A stretch of 64,000 nucleotides of DNA from Ruegeria lacuscaerulensis ITI-1157 (GTDB lineage Bacteria > Pseudomonadota > Alphaproteobacteria > Rhodobacterales > Rhodobacteraceae): NCBI GenBank assembly GCA_000161775.1, contig GG704596.1, positions 1,261,113-1,325,112 on the forward strand. Direction: 5' to 3'. The translations under genes were made by a program, and so were the position numbers. The notes beneath the pieces were generated by a model that saw nothing but the letters and a program-made list of their open reading frames with translations, searched no databases and was not told the DNA's origin. Positions 39,473-49,913 of this stretch are shown here, piece by piece. Within the stretch, counting starts at the first letter, position 1. Every line of letters begins with the position of its first letter.

Positions 39473-40030
39473 TCAGTTCATCGCGTGGCGCAGCCGATCC
39501 AGCGCCAGGCGTATTCTCGATTTGATCGTGCCCAGAGGCAGACCCGTCTGCGAGGCGATCTCGCGGTGGCTCAGGTCGCCGAAATAGGCTTTGACGATCA
39601 GTTCCCTTTGAGCTTCGGGCAGATCCAGCAGAGCGGTGCGCAACTGCGCCGTTTCCTGCTGCATCGCAACCACGTCCGCCTGTTCGGGCTCTGCTTCGGG
39701 ACCCCATGTCAGTTCTTCCGGTTCGGGACGCCGTTGCTTGCGCAGGGCATCGATGCGTTTGTTCCGCGCGATCGTGAAGACCCATGTCGTGACCGTCGCC
39801 CGTGATGGATCGAACAGATGGGCCTTGTGCCACAACGTCGCCATGACTTCCTGCGCGCATTCCTCGGCCAGAGCGGCGTCGGACCCCGAGCGAATCAGGA
39901 ACGCCTTGACCCGCGGGGCAAAGTGCTGGAACAGTTCGGCGAATGCCGCCTGATCCTGCGCCTCCCGGATGCGTTTGACATGATCCACCCACGGGCATCG
40001 TGCCGCTCCATTCGTATTCTTGCCGTTCAC
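39473..40030 (-). CDS. rpoE: ECF sigma factor RpoE (ECF11, singlet-oxygen response)
   Basis: Taken from the GTG at 40030, preceded by GGGAAG at 6-base spacing, giving 185 residues, close to the usual ECF11 length. An ATG at 40129 would add 33 residues without family character. It would fall at or before the transcription start expected from the promoter at 40134-40163, so translation there would need a leaderless message. Sigma region 2 has ALAEECAQEVMATLWHKAHLFDP and region 4 has LSHREIASQTGLPLGTIKSRI. Operon rpoE-chrR, almost certainly autoregulated. Confidence 0.92.
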   Translation of the reverse strand: MNGKNTNGAARCPWVDHVKRIREAQDQAAFAELFQHFAPRVKAFLIRSGSDAALAEECAQEVMATLWHKAHLFDPSRATVTTWVFTIARNKRIDALRKQRRPEPEELTWGPEAEPEQADVVAMQQETAQLRTALLDLPEAQRELIVKAYFGDLSHREIASQTGLPLGTIKSRIRLALDRLRHAMN

Positions 40031-40133
40031 CGAACTTCCCTTGGTTCGTTTGTGACCGCTTCCGCTGCGCGGCGGCAAAGGGCCTGGCGCGCAATCGTCC
40101 AAAGAAACGGTATCGATCTCGGTAAACATAACC

Positions 40134-40163
40134 TCATTACGAAGCGCTGCCCAAGTCGGATCA
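40134..40163 (-). promoter_or_regulatory. RpoE-type promoter of rpoE-chrR
   Basis: Read on the minus strand: -35 TGATCC (40163-40158), an 18-bp spacer, and -10 TAATGA (40139-40134). TGATCC with about 18 bp to a TA-rich -10 is the published form for R. sphaeroides RpoE. It predicts transcription starting near 40127 and a leader of about 100 bases if the GTG at 40030 is used. Confidence 0.75.
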
Positions 40164-40179
40164 CATGATTTGAGATTTT

Positions 40180-40209
40180 TGATCCAAAACCGGGTGGTTT
40201 TCGTAGACT
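40180..40209 (+). promoter_or_regulatory. RpoE-type promoter of the DUF1365 gene
   Basis: On the plus strand: -35 TGATCC (40180-40185), an 18-bp spacer, and -10 TAGACT (40204-40209). It has the same -35 and spacing as the rpoE promoter on the opposite strand. The two -35 hexamers are 16 bp apart, back to back. It is 66 bp upstream of the DUF1365 ATG. Confidence 0.65.
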
Positions 40210-40274
40210 AGATTGAAAGCAGCGCTGAAAAACCGCGCTGGCATCGAAAGTTAACGAATGCTCGGCACCGGATC

Positions 40275-41045
40275 ATGACCTCGATCGATTTTGTCCCCGC
40301 CCACACCTATCACGGCAGGAAAGGAGCGATCGAAAACGCCTTTCGCTACTCGGTCGACTACATCTTGCTGGAGCCCGAGGCAAAACTGAAGACGCCTTTT
40401 CTGTTTTCGCTCGATCGCGCCAACATCACCAATTGGCGCACCCGCGACCACGGCGGCCTGCCAAGGCAAGGCAGCGGGGCCGTCTGGCTGCGCGCGCGCC
40501 TGCGCGAGATGGACATTCCGCAGCCCGCCCGGATCGCCCTGCTGACGCAACCCAGGGTCTTTGGCCATGTGTTCAACCCGGTCAGTTTCTGGTTCTGCCT
40601 CGATGACGCGGACCAACCCTATGCAGTCGTGGCCGAGGTCACGAATACCCACGGCACGCGCCACAGCTATGTCTGTCACAAGGCCGGGTTCGCACCGATC
40701 GGGCCGTCGGATCGCATCCGGGCAGAGAAGCTCATGCATGTATCCCCGTTCCAGAAGATCGAAGGCACATACACCTTTCGCTTTGATTTCCGGCCCGATC
40801 GGGTTGGCGTCTGGATCGACTATGGGCGCGACGGGGGCGGGCTGATCGCCACGCTCACCGGCCCGCGTCGGGCGCTCACCAACCGGGCGATCCTGTGGTC
40901 GTTGCTGCGACGGCCATTCGGGGCCCGGCGTGCGGTGTTTCTGATCCACTGGCAGGCGCTCAGGCTGTGGGTCAGGAAAGCGCCCTTCCTGCCGTTCCGC
41001 ACCGCGCCGGTGCCGGCCGAGCCCGTGTCGCGGTCGCACGAGTGA
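40275..41045 (+). CDS. DUF1365 protein, probable RpoE regulon member
   Basis: 256 residues with the DUF1365 signatures FRYSVDYILLEPE, FGHVFNPVSFWFC and EKLMHVSPFQ. In R. sphaeroides a DUF1365 gene next to a cyclopropane-fatty-acid synthase homologue belongs to the RpoE-dependent singlet-oxygen set linked to membrane fatty-acid modification. Here it stands alone, divergent from rpoE-chrR, with an RpoE-type promoter. The ATG has a weak ribosome site. Molecular function is unknown. Confidence 0.88.
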   Translation: MTSIDFVPAHTYHGRKGAIENAFRYSVDYILLEPEAKLKTPFLFSLDRANITNWRTRDHGGLPRQGSGAVWLRARLREMDIPQPARIALLTQPRVFGHVFNPVSFWFCLDDADQPYAVVAEVTNTHGTRHSYVCHKAGFAPIGPSDRIRAEKLMHVSPFQKIEGTYTFRFDFRPDRVGVWIDYGRDGGGLIATLTGPRRALTNRAILWSLLRRPFGARRAVFLIHWQALRLWVRKAPFLPFRTAPVPAEPVSRSHE

Positions 41046-41130
41046 CCGGCGCAATTTGCGCAAGATCAAGGACGGTGCCCGGTGGGGATGGTTCAGATGG
41101 GGGCAAACGCGGACAGAGGAGTTGACACCG

Positions 41131-41448
41131 ATGCTGGAAATCTCGCCCAGAAAAGTGGCTCAGGTTGCCCTGATGGGGCGCGAATTGGACCGGGCCGAAG
41201 GCGAATTGCGCGCCTTCATCGACCGGATGAGCGAGGACGAGCAGGCCGAGCTGGTCGCGATCATGTGGATCGGCCGAGAAAGCTTTTTCCCCGAGGATCT
41301 GGCCGAGGCGATCGCAACCGCGCGGGCCGAGGCCTCGACCCCCTGCGCCGATTACCTGATCGGCACGCCGCACCTGTCGGATCATCTGGAGAATGGTCTG
41401 GACGCGCTGGGAATTTCCGCCGAGGACGTGGAAAACGACCTGATGTGA
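41131..41448 (+). CDS. DUF3775 protein
   Basis: 105 residues from the ATG at 41131, which has GAGGAG upstream. A longer frame from 41056 lacks support. The sequence is acidic and helical, with LIGTPHLSDHLENGLDALG and WIGRESFFPEDLAEAI as the conserved DUF3775 blocks. Function is unknown. It lies 85 bp after DUF1365 in the same direction and may share its transcript. Confidence 0.82.
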   Translation: MLEISPRKVAQVALMGRELDRAEGELRAFIDRMSEDEQAELVAIMWIGRESFFPEDLAEAIATARAEASTPCADYLIGTPHLSDHLENGLDALGISAEDVENDLM

Positions 41449-41465
41449 GCGCGTCTGCGGCAGGA

Positions 41466-41514
41466 GCGAGGGGCCAGCCCCTCGCGCGCCAGGAGTATTT
41501 TCGAAAAGATGAAG
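41466..41514 (+). repeat. Intergenic repeat unit: hairpin plus TATTT-N6-AGATGAAG tail
   Basis: A perfect 9-bp stem (GCGAGGGGC with GCCCCTCGC, loop CA, 41466-41485) is followed by a 24-base tail at 41491-41514 of the form GG..TATTT-N6-AGATGAAG. A second copy of the tail occurs at 46941-46964 on the opposite strand. It follows the DUF3775 stop and may act in termination or mRNA 3' end formation. Confidence 0.55.
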
Positions 41515-41551
41515 AACAGGGCGCGGTGGGTTCCTCGCGCCCTTTGGTCTG

Positions 41552-42694
41552 TCAGGCGGTGTGATCGACCACTTGCAGGTGTTGCGCCAGCTTGTCGATC
41601 TCGGCCATCCAGGCCTGAACCAGTTTCGGATCGCTGGGGGCGGCGTGGACACCGGCGGGGATGGCGCGGTTCAGCACCGCTTCGACCGCCAGCGAGACCG
41701 GGATCGATACGAGGCGGGCCATGGCGCTGCCGCGCTCGTCGCCCCAGGCGTCCATCACGTAGGTCTTGTGCCAGACGGTCTGGCCGTCCTTCTCGGCCTT
41801 CAGGCCGACGCACAGCACGACGCGGTCCGGCTCGCCATCGTCATAGGCGTTCTCGGCCCAGAACTGGTCGGACATTTCCTTGAGCCGGGCATCGCCCTCG
41901 GGGCCTTCCAGCGTTTCGATCTCGCGGAACACGTCCGCCCACGCATCCGACCAGCCGTTCAGCCGCAGGGTGCCGCGGACGAATTCCTTGACCGGCCAGT
42001 GCTCTTCGAAGTGGTACTGCTGCATGAAGGGGATCGAGTCGCGGTTCGGATAGACCTCGAAGCTTTCGGGCGTGGGCAGCGGCGCGACATAGGTGCTGAT
42101 CGCGTCCCAGGGCCGGGCCACGTCCAGCGGGGCATAGTCGCGGATCGACCGCGAGGGCGAGCGCAGCGCCTTGAGCACGCCCAGGGGCGACCAGCTGAAC
42201 TTGTAGCGGAACGGGTTGGGGTTCTTGGGGATGCCGCCGCAATAGGAAATGAAGCTGAGGTGGTTTCCCGGGTCGAAGGCGTCGGAGGCGCGGTAGTCAT
42301 CGACCAGCGCGTGGGCCATCAGGTGGTCGATGCCGGGGTCTAGCCCGACCTCGTTGACCAGCGCGACGCCGGCTTCGCGGGCCTTGTCGTCGAGCGCGCG
42401 CATCTCGGGCGCGATGTAGGAGGACGAGACGAAATGCGCGCCTTTCTCGATCGCCAGTTCCGCCAGCGGAACATGCCAGTCGCCCGGCAGCATCGAGACG
42501 ATCACGTCACCCTTTTCCAGCACCGCGCCCAGGGCGTCGATGTCGAAGGCCCGAATGTCGTCGGTCAGGTCGCCGACCTCGTCCCGGGCCTTTTCGACAG
42601 TCCGGTTCCAGACGGTCACCTTGTGGCCGGCCTCGATCAGGCGGCGCAGGCCGGGGATGGCCGACAGGCCGGTGCCACACCAGTGGATGGTCAT
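41552..42694 (-). CDS. Saccharopine dehydrogenase family protein (glutamate-forming type)
   Basis: 380 residues from the ATG at 42694, 2 bp after the upstream stop. It has a Rossmann N-terminus (WCGTGLSAIPGLRRL), a NEVGLDPGIDHLMAHALV motif and a SYCGGIPKNPNPFRYKFSWSP block typical of saccharopine reductase/dehydrogenase. With its upstream neighbour it would convert saccharopine to aminoadipate semialdehyde and glutamate, step 2 of lysine catabolism. The reverse, biosynthetic direction is unlikely because this genome encodes dapB. Confidence 0.88.
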   Translation of the reverse strand: MTIHWCGTGLSAIPGLRRLIEAGHKVTVWNRTVEKARDEVGDLTDDIRAFDIDALGAVLEKGDVIVSMLPGDWHVPLAELAIEKGAHFVSSSYIAPEMRALDDKAREAGVALVNEVGLDPGIDHLMAHALVDDYRASDAFDPGNHLSFISYCGGIPKNPNPFRYKFSWSPLGVLKALRSPSRSIRDYAPLDVARPWDAISTYVAPLPTPESFEVYPNRDSIPFMQQYHFEEHWPVKEFVRGTLRLNGWSDAWADVFREIETLEGPEGDARLKEMSDQFWAENAYDDGEPDRVVLCVGLKAEKDGQTVWHKTYVMDAWGDERGSAMARLVSIPVSLAVEAVLNRAIPAGVHAAPSDPKLVQAWMAEIDKLAQHLQVVDHTA

Positions 42695-42696
42695 GC

Positions 42697-43752
42697 TCAG
42701 ATCCCCTTCATGTGAGTTTCGAATGTCGCCTTGGCCCGGCCCCAAACGCCGCTGTCGATGTCGGTCAGCGCAAGCAACGAGGGCAGAAGCTGCGCGGCGT
42801 AGTCTTCCGAGCTTTCGACCGGCAGCATCGAGGGCAGGTTGTCGATGGCCATCACGTCCAGCACCGGGTCGGTGGCCACGCGCAGGGCGGGTTCTTCCCA
42901 TGTGGTGGCGCGGTCATAGACCGGCACCGGGTTGTAGTCGCTGTCGGGGTCGCAGGCCACGTCGCCGATGGCGGTCAGCTGGCGCGGGGCGCTCAGCGCC
43001 TCGCGCGGGACGAAGACCGGGGTTCCGGGGCGGGCGAAGATGCAGTTGAGGAAAATGTCGTGTTCCAGGATTTCCGGGAACGGCCCGCCATGGGCGGTTT
43101 CCGCCATGTCCCACTTGGTCACCTCGACCCCCATCGCCTCGCACAGGTCGGACGCGCCGGTGCCCACGCGGCCCAACGCGCCGATAACGATGGCACGGGG
43201 GCGGGGGGCGCCGGTGGCGTCCAGCTCGGCCAGCAGCTCGGCGTTCAACGCGTCCTTGCCGGGATAGACGCCGACGGGGCCGCAGATCTCGCCCCGCTGC
43301 TGCGCCGCCCAAGTTTTCAGCGTCACCGCTGCGCCCGCGTAGCCCGCCCAGTAGCCGAAGGCCGCAACCCGCCGCCCGGTCTCGTCCACCAGGTATTCCA
43401 GGTCATACAGCGTGCCGCCGCCGGCCTTGAACCGTTTCAGCAGCTTGCGGCCGGAATGCTGGCCCTTGAAGGCATGGCCGAACATGATGTGGCGGTGCGG
43501 CAGCGGCGTGCCGTCGTCGGGCAGTTCCTTAAGGCCGAAGATGATCGCGTCCAGCGGCGCCTCCGGCCACGAGTTCTCCGGCGCGATCTCGCAGCCCGCC
43601 GCGCGATAGCCGTCGATCGGGATGGCGCGGACATGGCTTTCCTCGACCGTCACGCGGATGCCCGCCGCGATCAGTTGCGCCGCACCTTCGGGCGTCAGCC
43701 CCACCCGTTCCTCGTTCGGGCGCTGTTCGGCCCGGACCCAGAGATGTGTCAT
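42697..43752 (-). CDS. Saccharopine dehydrogenase, lysine-forming type (lysine-ketoglutarate reductase role)
   Basis: 351 residues of the Lys1/alanine dehydrogenase-like fold. It shows RVGLTPEGAAQLIAAG, then GLKELP and HIMFGHAFKGQ with the Lys/His pair that binds saccharopine, and the nucleotide-binding VIGALGRVGTGA. In a diaminopimelate-pathway bacterium it is expected to run toward saccharopine, combining lysine with 2-oxoglutarate. Spacing is 12 bp from the GST upstream and 2 bp to the second enzyme, one operon. Confidence 0.9.
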   Translation of the reverse strand: MTHLWVRAEQRPNEERVGLTPEGAAQLIAAGIRVTVEESHVRAIPIDGYRAAGCEIAPENSWPEAPLDAIIFGLKELPDDGTPLPHRHIMFGHAFKGQHSGRKLLKRFKAGGGTLYDLEYLVDETGRRVAAFGYWAGYAGAAVTLKTWAAQQRGEICGPVGVYPGKDALNAELLAELDATGAPRPRAIVIGALGRVGTGASDLCEAMGVEVTKWDMAETAHGGPFPEILEHDIFLNCIFARPGTPVFVPREALSAPRQLTAIGDVACDPDSDYNPVPVYDRATTWEEPALRVATDPVLDVMAIDNLPSMLPVESSEDYAAQLLPSLLALTDIDSGVWGRAKATFETHMKGI

Positions 43753-43764
43753 GTGTTCTTCCTG

Positions 43765-44382
43765 TTATCCCAGCATCCCGGCGGCCCGAACCGCCCTGAC
43801 GGATGCGCGTGCCTCCATCGCGTCGCGAAACGCGACAATCTTGGGAAAGGCCGAAACGTCGACCCCGTCCCCTTCGAGCCAGCTGCACACCACGTAAAGA
43901 TACGGGTCGGCAAGGCTGAACCTTTGGCCCAGCACAAACGGGCCGCGCAGGCCGTTCGCCTCGATATATTTGCAGGAGTCGGTCATGGTCTGGGGCACCT
44001 TGGCCGCCATGTCCTTCCAGCTGGATTTCCTGTCGGCCCAGCGGTGGCCACGCATCTTGTGCGCATGGTTCACGTGCATCGTTGACGCCAGATAATACAT
44101 CACCTCGCGCATCCGTGCCGCCTGCAGCGGGTCGTCAGGCACAAGCCCGGCCTCGGGGGCCTTGGCGGCGATGAATTCCAGCAGGGCGCCGGTTTCGGTC
44201 AGAATCCCGCCCTCAACCACCAGCGCGGGCACGCGCCCCTTGGGGTTGATCTGCCTGTAGGCTGCCGTGGTCTGCTCGCCCGCGGCGAAATCCACCCTGA
44301 TCGCCTCATGGTCCAGCGCTGCCTCTTCCAGGGTGATGGCGGTCGCAACCGATATGGTGTTGGGCGCATAGTACAGCTGCAT
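43765..44382 (-). CDS. Glutathione S-transferase
   Basis: 205 residues. The N-terminal thioredoxin-like domain (about 1-80) starts LYYAPNTISVATAITLEEA with NPKGRVPALVVEGG and the glutathione-binding LTETGALLEFI. The C-terminal helical domain ends with FSLADPYLYVVCSWLEGDG. Substrate unknown. It is the second gene of the minus-strand operon that ends in the saccharopine pathway genes. Confidence 0.9.
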   Translation of the reverse strand: MQLYYAPNTISVATAITLEEAALDHEAIRVDFAAGEQTTAAYRQINPKGRVPALVVEGGILTETGALLEFIAAKAPEAGLVPDDPLQAARMREVMYYLASTMHVNHAHKMRGHRWADRKSSWKDMAAKVPQTMTDSCKYIEANGLRGPFVLGQRFSLADPYLYVVCSWLEGDGVDVSAFPKIVAFRDAMEARASVRAVRAAGMLG

Positions 44383-44406
44383 CGGCGGCTCCGTCGGGCT
44401 GGGCGG

Positions 44407-45057
44407 TTACAGATGCGTCTGGGCGAACTGCCGGTCGGGCGCTTCCAGATGCGGGACCGCGTTGAACAAAACGGGGCTCAGATCGGCCCCGATCGGGTGC
44501 AGACGATGCAACGAGGTGTTCATGATGGCAAGGGCCACCCGCGCCATCGCCGGAATGTCCAGCCCCATCGCCTGCCGCACCACCATCGAGATCAACCCGC
44601 CCGAGGTCACCACGATGGCCGGCCCGTCGCCGTCACGGATTTCGCGCAGCGCATCCGAGACGCGGGTCTCGAACTGTTCGAAGGTTTCCGGCGCATCCTT
44701 GATATCGCCCCGCGCCCAGGCGTCGAAGGTCTGCGGCAGGTGCCGGACAAATCCCTCGCGGTCGGTCGGGATCGCCACGCCGTGCTGGTCCTCGAACAGT
44801 TTGGCCAGGGTGAAATACTCGATCTCGTTCAGGCGCGGGTCGCGGACCGGATCCGGCAGGCCCATGCTGGCCGCCGTTTCCAGGTGGCGGGTCAGGGTGC
44901 CGCAGAACACGCGCGGATGATGCGCCCGCGTGTCCTGCAGATAGGCACCCAGCCACCGGGCCTGCTGATGCCCAAGCTCGCTGAGCTTGTCATAACTGTC
45001 TTCGTCTCGTGCGGCGGTGTTGGCCTGTCCGTGCCGGACCAATGTGATATATGACAT
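44407..45057 (-). CDS. Histidine phosphatase family protein
   Basis: 216 residues with the phosphohistidine motif RHG at residues 8-10 (ITLVRHGQANT), a central Glu/Arg region and the second His in TSGGLISMVV... where the usual His is replaced by Gly-Gly. Homologues dephosphorylate small metabolites or phosphoproteins. It is first in the operon leading to GST and the lysine-catabolic genes, and is divergent from gcvT across a 369-bp gap. Confidence 0.87.
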   Translation of the reverse strand: MSYITLVRHGQANTAARDEDSYDKLSELGHQQARWLGAYLQDTRAHHPRVFCGTLTRHLETAASMGLPDPVRDPRLNEIEYFTLAKLFEDQHGVAIPTDREGFVRHLPQTFDAWARGDIKDAPETFEQFETRVSDALREIRDGDGPAIVVTSGGLISMVVRQAMGLDIPAMARVALAIMNTSLHRLHPIGADLSPVLFNAVPHLEAPDRQFAQTHL

Positions 45058-45426
45058 GTGCGTCCCTCTTGCTGCGAAGTCTTAGGGCAGGTTTCCGCAG
45101 GGGGCCAGAGGCGTTCGACGCGGGCCTGCGGAAATCTTGCGGCCGCGACCCGAATGTCAGACCCATTTCGCGTGTTGCTTAACGGAAAAAAGTTTCCTAT
45201 AGGAACATTGGCTGCCGTATGCGGCCGTATACCACTTGTCTAGCATCGCGATTTGGGCCGCAATGACCGCCACCCGATTGACGCCACCGCTGATCCGGTC
45301 TTGCCCGCAGGGATGGGGGTCAAGCCTCGCGGTTTTTGGGCTAGGATGGCTCCGACTCGATCCCGCCAAGCCTTGGTTTCGATGCGCCACAGTCTTTGCA
45401 GGCTCATCCAAGGAAAGGTCATTGAA
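45058..45426. other. 369-bp divergent regulatory gap upstream of gcvTHP
   Basis: No gene is supportable here. The region holds a perfect 12-bp palindrome TTCCTATAGGAA at 45194-45205 and, 10-30 bp later, a repeated GCCGTAT. It must include the gcvT and histidine-phosphatase promoters. The leader before gcvT (about 45230-45426) does not show the tandem aptamer pattern of a glycine riboswitch that I can recognise, so glycine control, if any, is probably by protein. Confidence 0.4.
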
Positions 45427-46524
45427 ATGACAGACACGCTCCGCCGCACGCCCCTTTACGATTTGCACGTTGAACTGGGTGGCAAGCTGGTTGATTTTGC
45501 GGGCTGGGAGATGCCCGTTCAGTATCCTTTGGGAATCATGGGCGAGCACAAGCAATGCCGCGAGAAGGCGGCGCTGTTCGATGTAAGCCACATGGGGCAG
45601 GTGATCCTGCAGGGCGAGAATGTGGGCGAGAAGCTCGAGGCGCTGTGCCCGCAGGCCTTTGCGACACTGCCCGAGGGCAAGGCGCGCTATGGGTTCTTCA
45701 CCAACGAGGACGGCGGGATCATGGACGATCTGATCGTGTCGAACGCGGGCGATCACTTCTTCGTGGTGGTGAACGCGGCGCTGCGCGATCAGGACATTCC
45801 GCACATGCGCGCGCATCTGGACGGGGTCGAGGTGACCGAGATCTTCGACCGCGCGCTGGTGGCGGTTCAGGGCCCCAAGGCCGAGGACGTGGTGGGCGCG
45901 CTGTGCCCGGCGGCGCGCGATCTGAAGTTCATGGAAACCACCGTAGCCCCGATCGACGGCGTCGAATGCCGGATCTCGCGGCTGGGCTACACGGGCGAGG
46001 ACGGCTACGAGATCTCGATCCCCGAGGACAAGGCGATCGGGATCACCCGCGCCCTGCTGGCGCATGAAGATTGCGAGCCGGCGGGCCTGGGCGCGCGCGA
46101 CAGCCTGCGGCTGGAGGCGGGTCTGTGCCTCTATGGCAATGACATCGACCAGAGCACCTCGCCGATCGAGGCCAACCTGGCCTGGGCGATCCAGAAGCGC
46201 CGCAAGGAAGAGGGCGGTTTTCCCGGCGCGGATCGCATCCAGCGCGAACTGGCCGAAGGCCCCGCGCGCAAGCTGGTGGGGATCAAGCCCGACGGCCGCG
46301 CCCCGGCGCGACAGGGGGTCAAGGTGCAGGACCTTGATGGCAATACAATCGGGCAGATCACCTCGGGCGGGTTCGGGCCAACGGTCGGCGGGCCGGTTGC
46401 GATGGGCTATGTCGCCGCCGGCCACACCGAGCCGGGCGAACAGGTGAACCTGATCATCCGGGGCAAGTCGCAGCCGGCGCGGATCGTGGCGCTGCCCTTC
46501 GTCAAACAGAATTACAAACGTTGA
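45427..46524 (+). CDS. gcvT: Glycine cleavage system aminomethyltransferase (T protein)
   Basis: Transfers the methylene group of aminomethyl-lipoyl-H protein to tetrahydrofolate, releasing ammonia. 365 residues from the ATG at 45427 with AAGGAAAGG upstream. An open extension to 45253 lacks family character. It has LYDLHVELGGKLVDFAGWEMPVQY, DVSHMGQ and the RLGYTGEDGYEI signature. First gene of gcvT-gcvH-gcvP. Confidence 0.97.
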   Translation: MTDTLRRTPLYDLHVELGGKLVDFAGWEMPVQYPLGIMGEHKQCREKAALFDVSHMGQVILQGENVGEKLEALCPQAFATLPEGKARYGFFTNEDGGIMDDLIVSNAGDHFFVVVNAALRDQDIPHMRAHLDGVEVTEIFDRALVAVQGPKAEDVVGALCPAARDLKFMETTVAPIDGVECRISRLGYTGEDGYEISIPEDKAIGITRALLAHEDCEPAGLGARDSLRLEAGLCLYGNDIDQSTSPIEANLAWAIQKRRKEEGGFPGADRIQRELAEGPARKLVGIKPDGRAPARQGVKVQDLDGNTIGQITSGGFGPTVGGPVAMGYVAAGHTEPGEQVNLIIRGKSQPARIVALPFVKQNYKR

Positions 46525-46542
46525 AGTCAGGAGAGAGACAGT

Positions 46543-46908
46543 ATGGCAACCTATTATTCCGAAGAACACGAATGGCTGACGGTCGAGGGCGACACGGCCA
46601 CGCTGGGCATCACCAAGCACGCGGCCGAGCAGCTGGGCGAGGTGGTCTTCGTCGAACAGCAGGAGGTCGGTGAGGAGTTCGAGAAGGACGGCGAGATCGG
46701 GGTGATCGAATCCGTCAAGGCGGCCTCCGAGATCTATGCCCCGGTCGATGGCGAAATTCTCGAGGTGAACGAGACGCTGGCCGACAACCCGGGCGCGCTG
46801 AACGACGACCCCGAAGGCGAGGCGTGGATCTACAAGATCAAGATCACCGATGCCGCACAGCTCGAGGATCTGATGGACGAAGCCGGCTACAAGGCGTTCA
46901 TCGGCTGA
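46543..46908 (+). CDS. gcvH: Glycine cleavage system H protein
   Basis: 121 residues, the usual size. The lipoylated lysine is Lys59 in GVIESVKAASEIY. H protein shuttles the aminomethyl group from P to T protein. It is 18 bp after gcvT with AGGAGAGA before the ATG, and 110 bp before gcvP. Confidence 0.98.
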   Translation: MATYYSEEHEWLTVEGDTATLGITKHAAEQLGEVVFVEQQEVGEEFEKDGEIGVIESVKAASEIYAPVDGEILEVNETLADNPGALNDDPEGEAWIYKIKITDAAQLEDLMDEAGYKAFIG

Positions 46909-46940
46909 CCGCGACCGGCGGGTCCCCGCGCGGCCCCGCC

Positions 46941-46989
46941 CTTCATCTGGCAACAAATATCCCCGCCGGAGGCTCCCGCAGTCTCCGCC
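46941..46989 (-). repeat. Second copy of the TATTT-N6-AGATGAAG repeat, antisense within the gcv operon
   Basis: Read on the minus strand, a G+C-rich imperfect hairpin (CGGAG...CTCCG) precedes a 24-base tail (46964-46941) of the form GG..TATTT-N6-AGATGAAG, the same as at 41491-41514. It fills most of the gcvH-gcvP gap, opposite to the operon, and so may also act on the operon transcript as a hairpin. Confidence 0.5.
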
Positions 46990-47018
46990 GGGCCTGACCT
47001 ATCCATGGGAGCGCTGCA

Positions 47019-49874
<2,856 letters not shown>

Positions 49875-49881
49875 AAACACC

Positions 49882-49912
49882 AAAACCCCCGCCCGATCCG
49901 GCGGGGGTTTTT
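49882..49912. terminator. Bidirectional intrinsic terminator after gcvP
   Basis: A perfect 12-bp stem (AAAACCCCCGCC with GGCGGGGGTTTT, loop CGATCC) is followed by T residues on the plus strand and preceded by A-rich sequence, so it works for both gcvP and the convergent di-haem peroxidase gene. Confidence 0.88.
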
Positions 49913-49913
49913 C

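Noticed and set aside
40031..40129. 33-residue N-terminal extension of RpoE from an ATG at 40129
   Set aside because: The ATG falls at or ahead of the start predicted from the RpoE promoter, the extension is not family-like, and a GTG with a good ribosome site gives the normal length.
45230..45426. Glycine riboswitch before gcvT
   Set aside because: I could not identify the tandem aptamer core or linker pattern in the leader.
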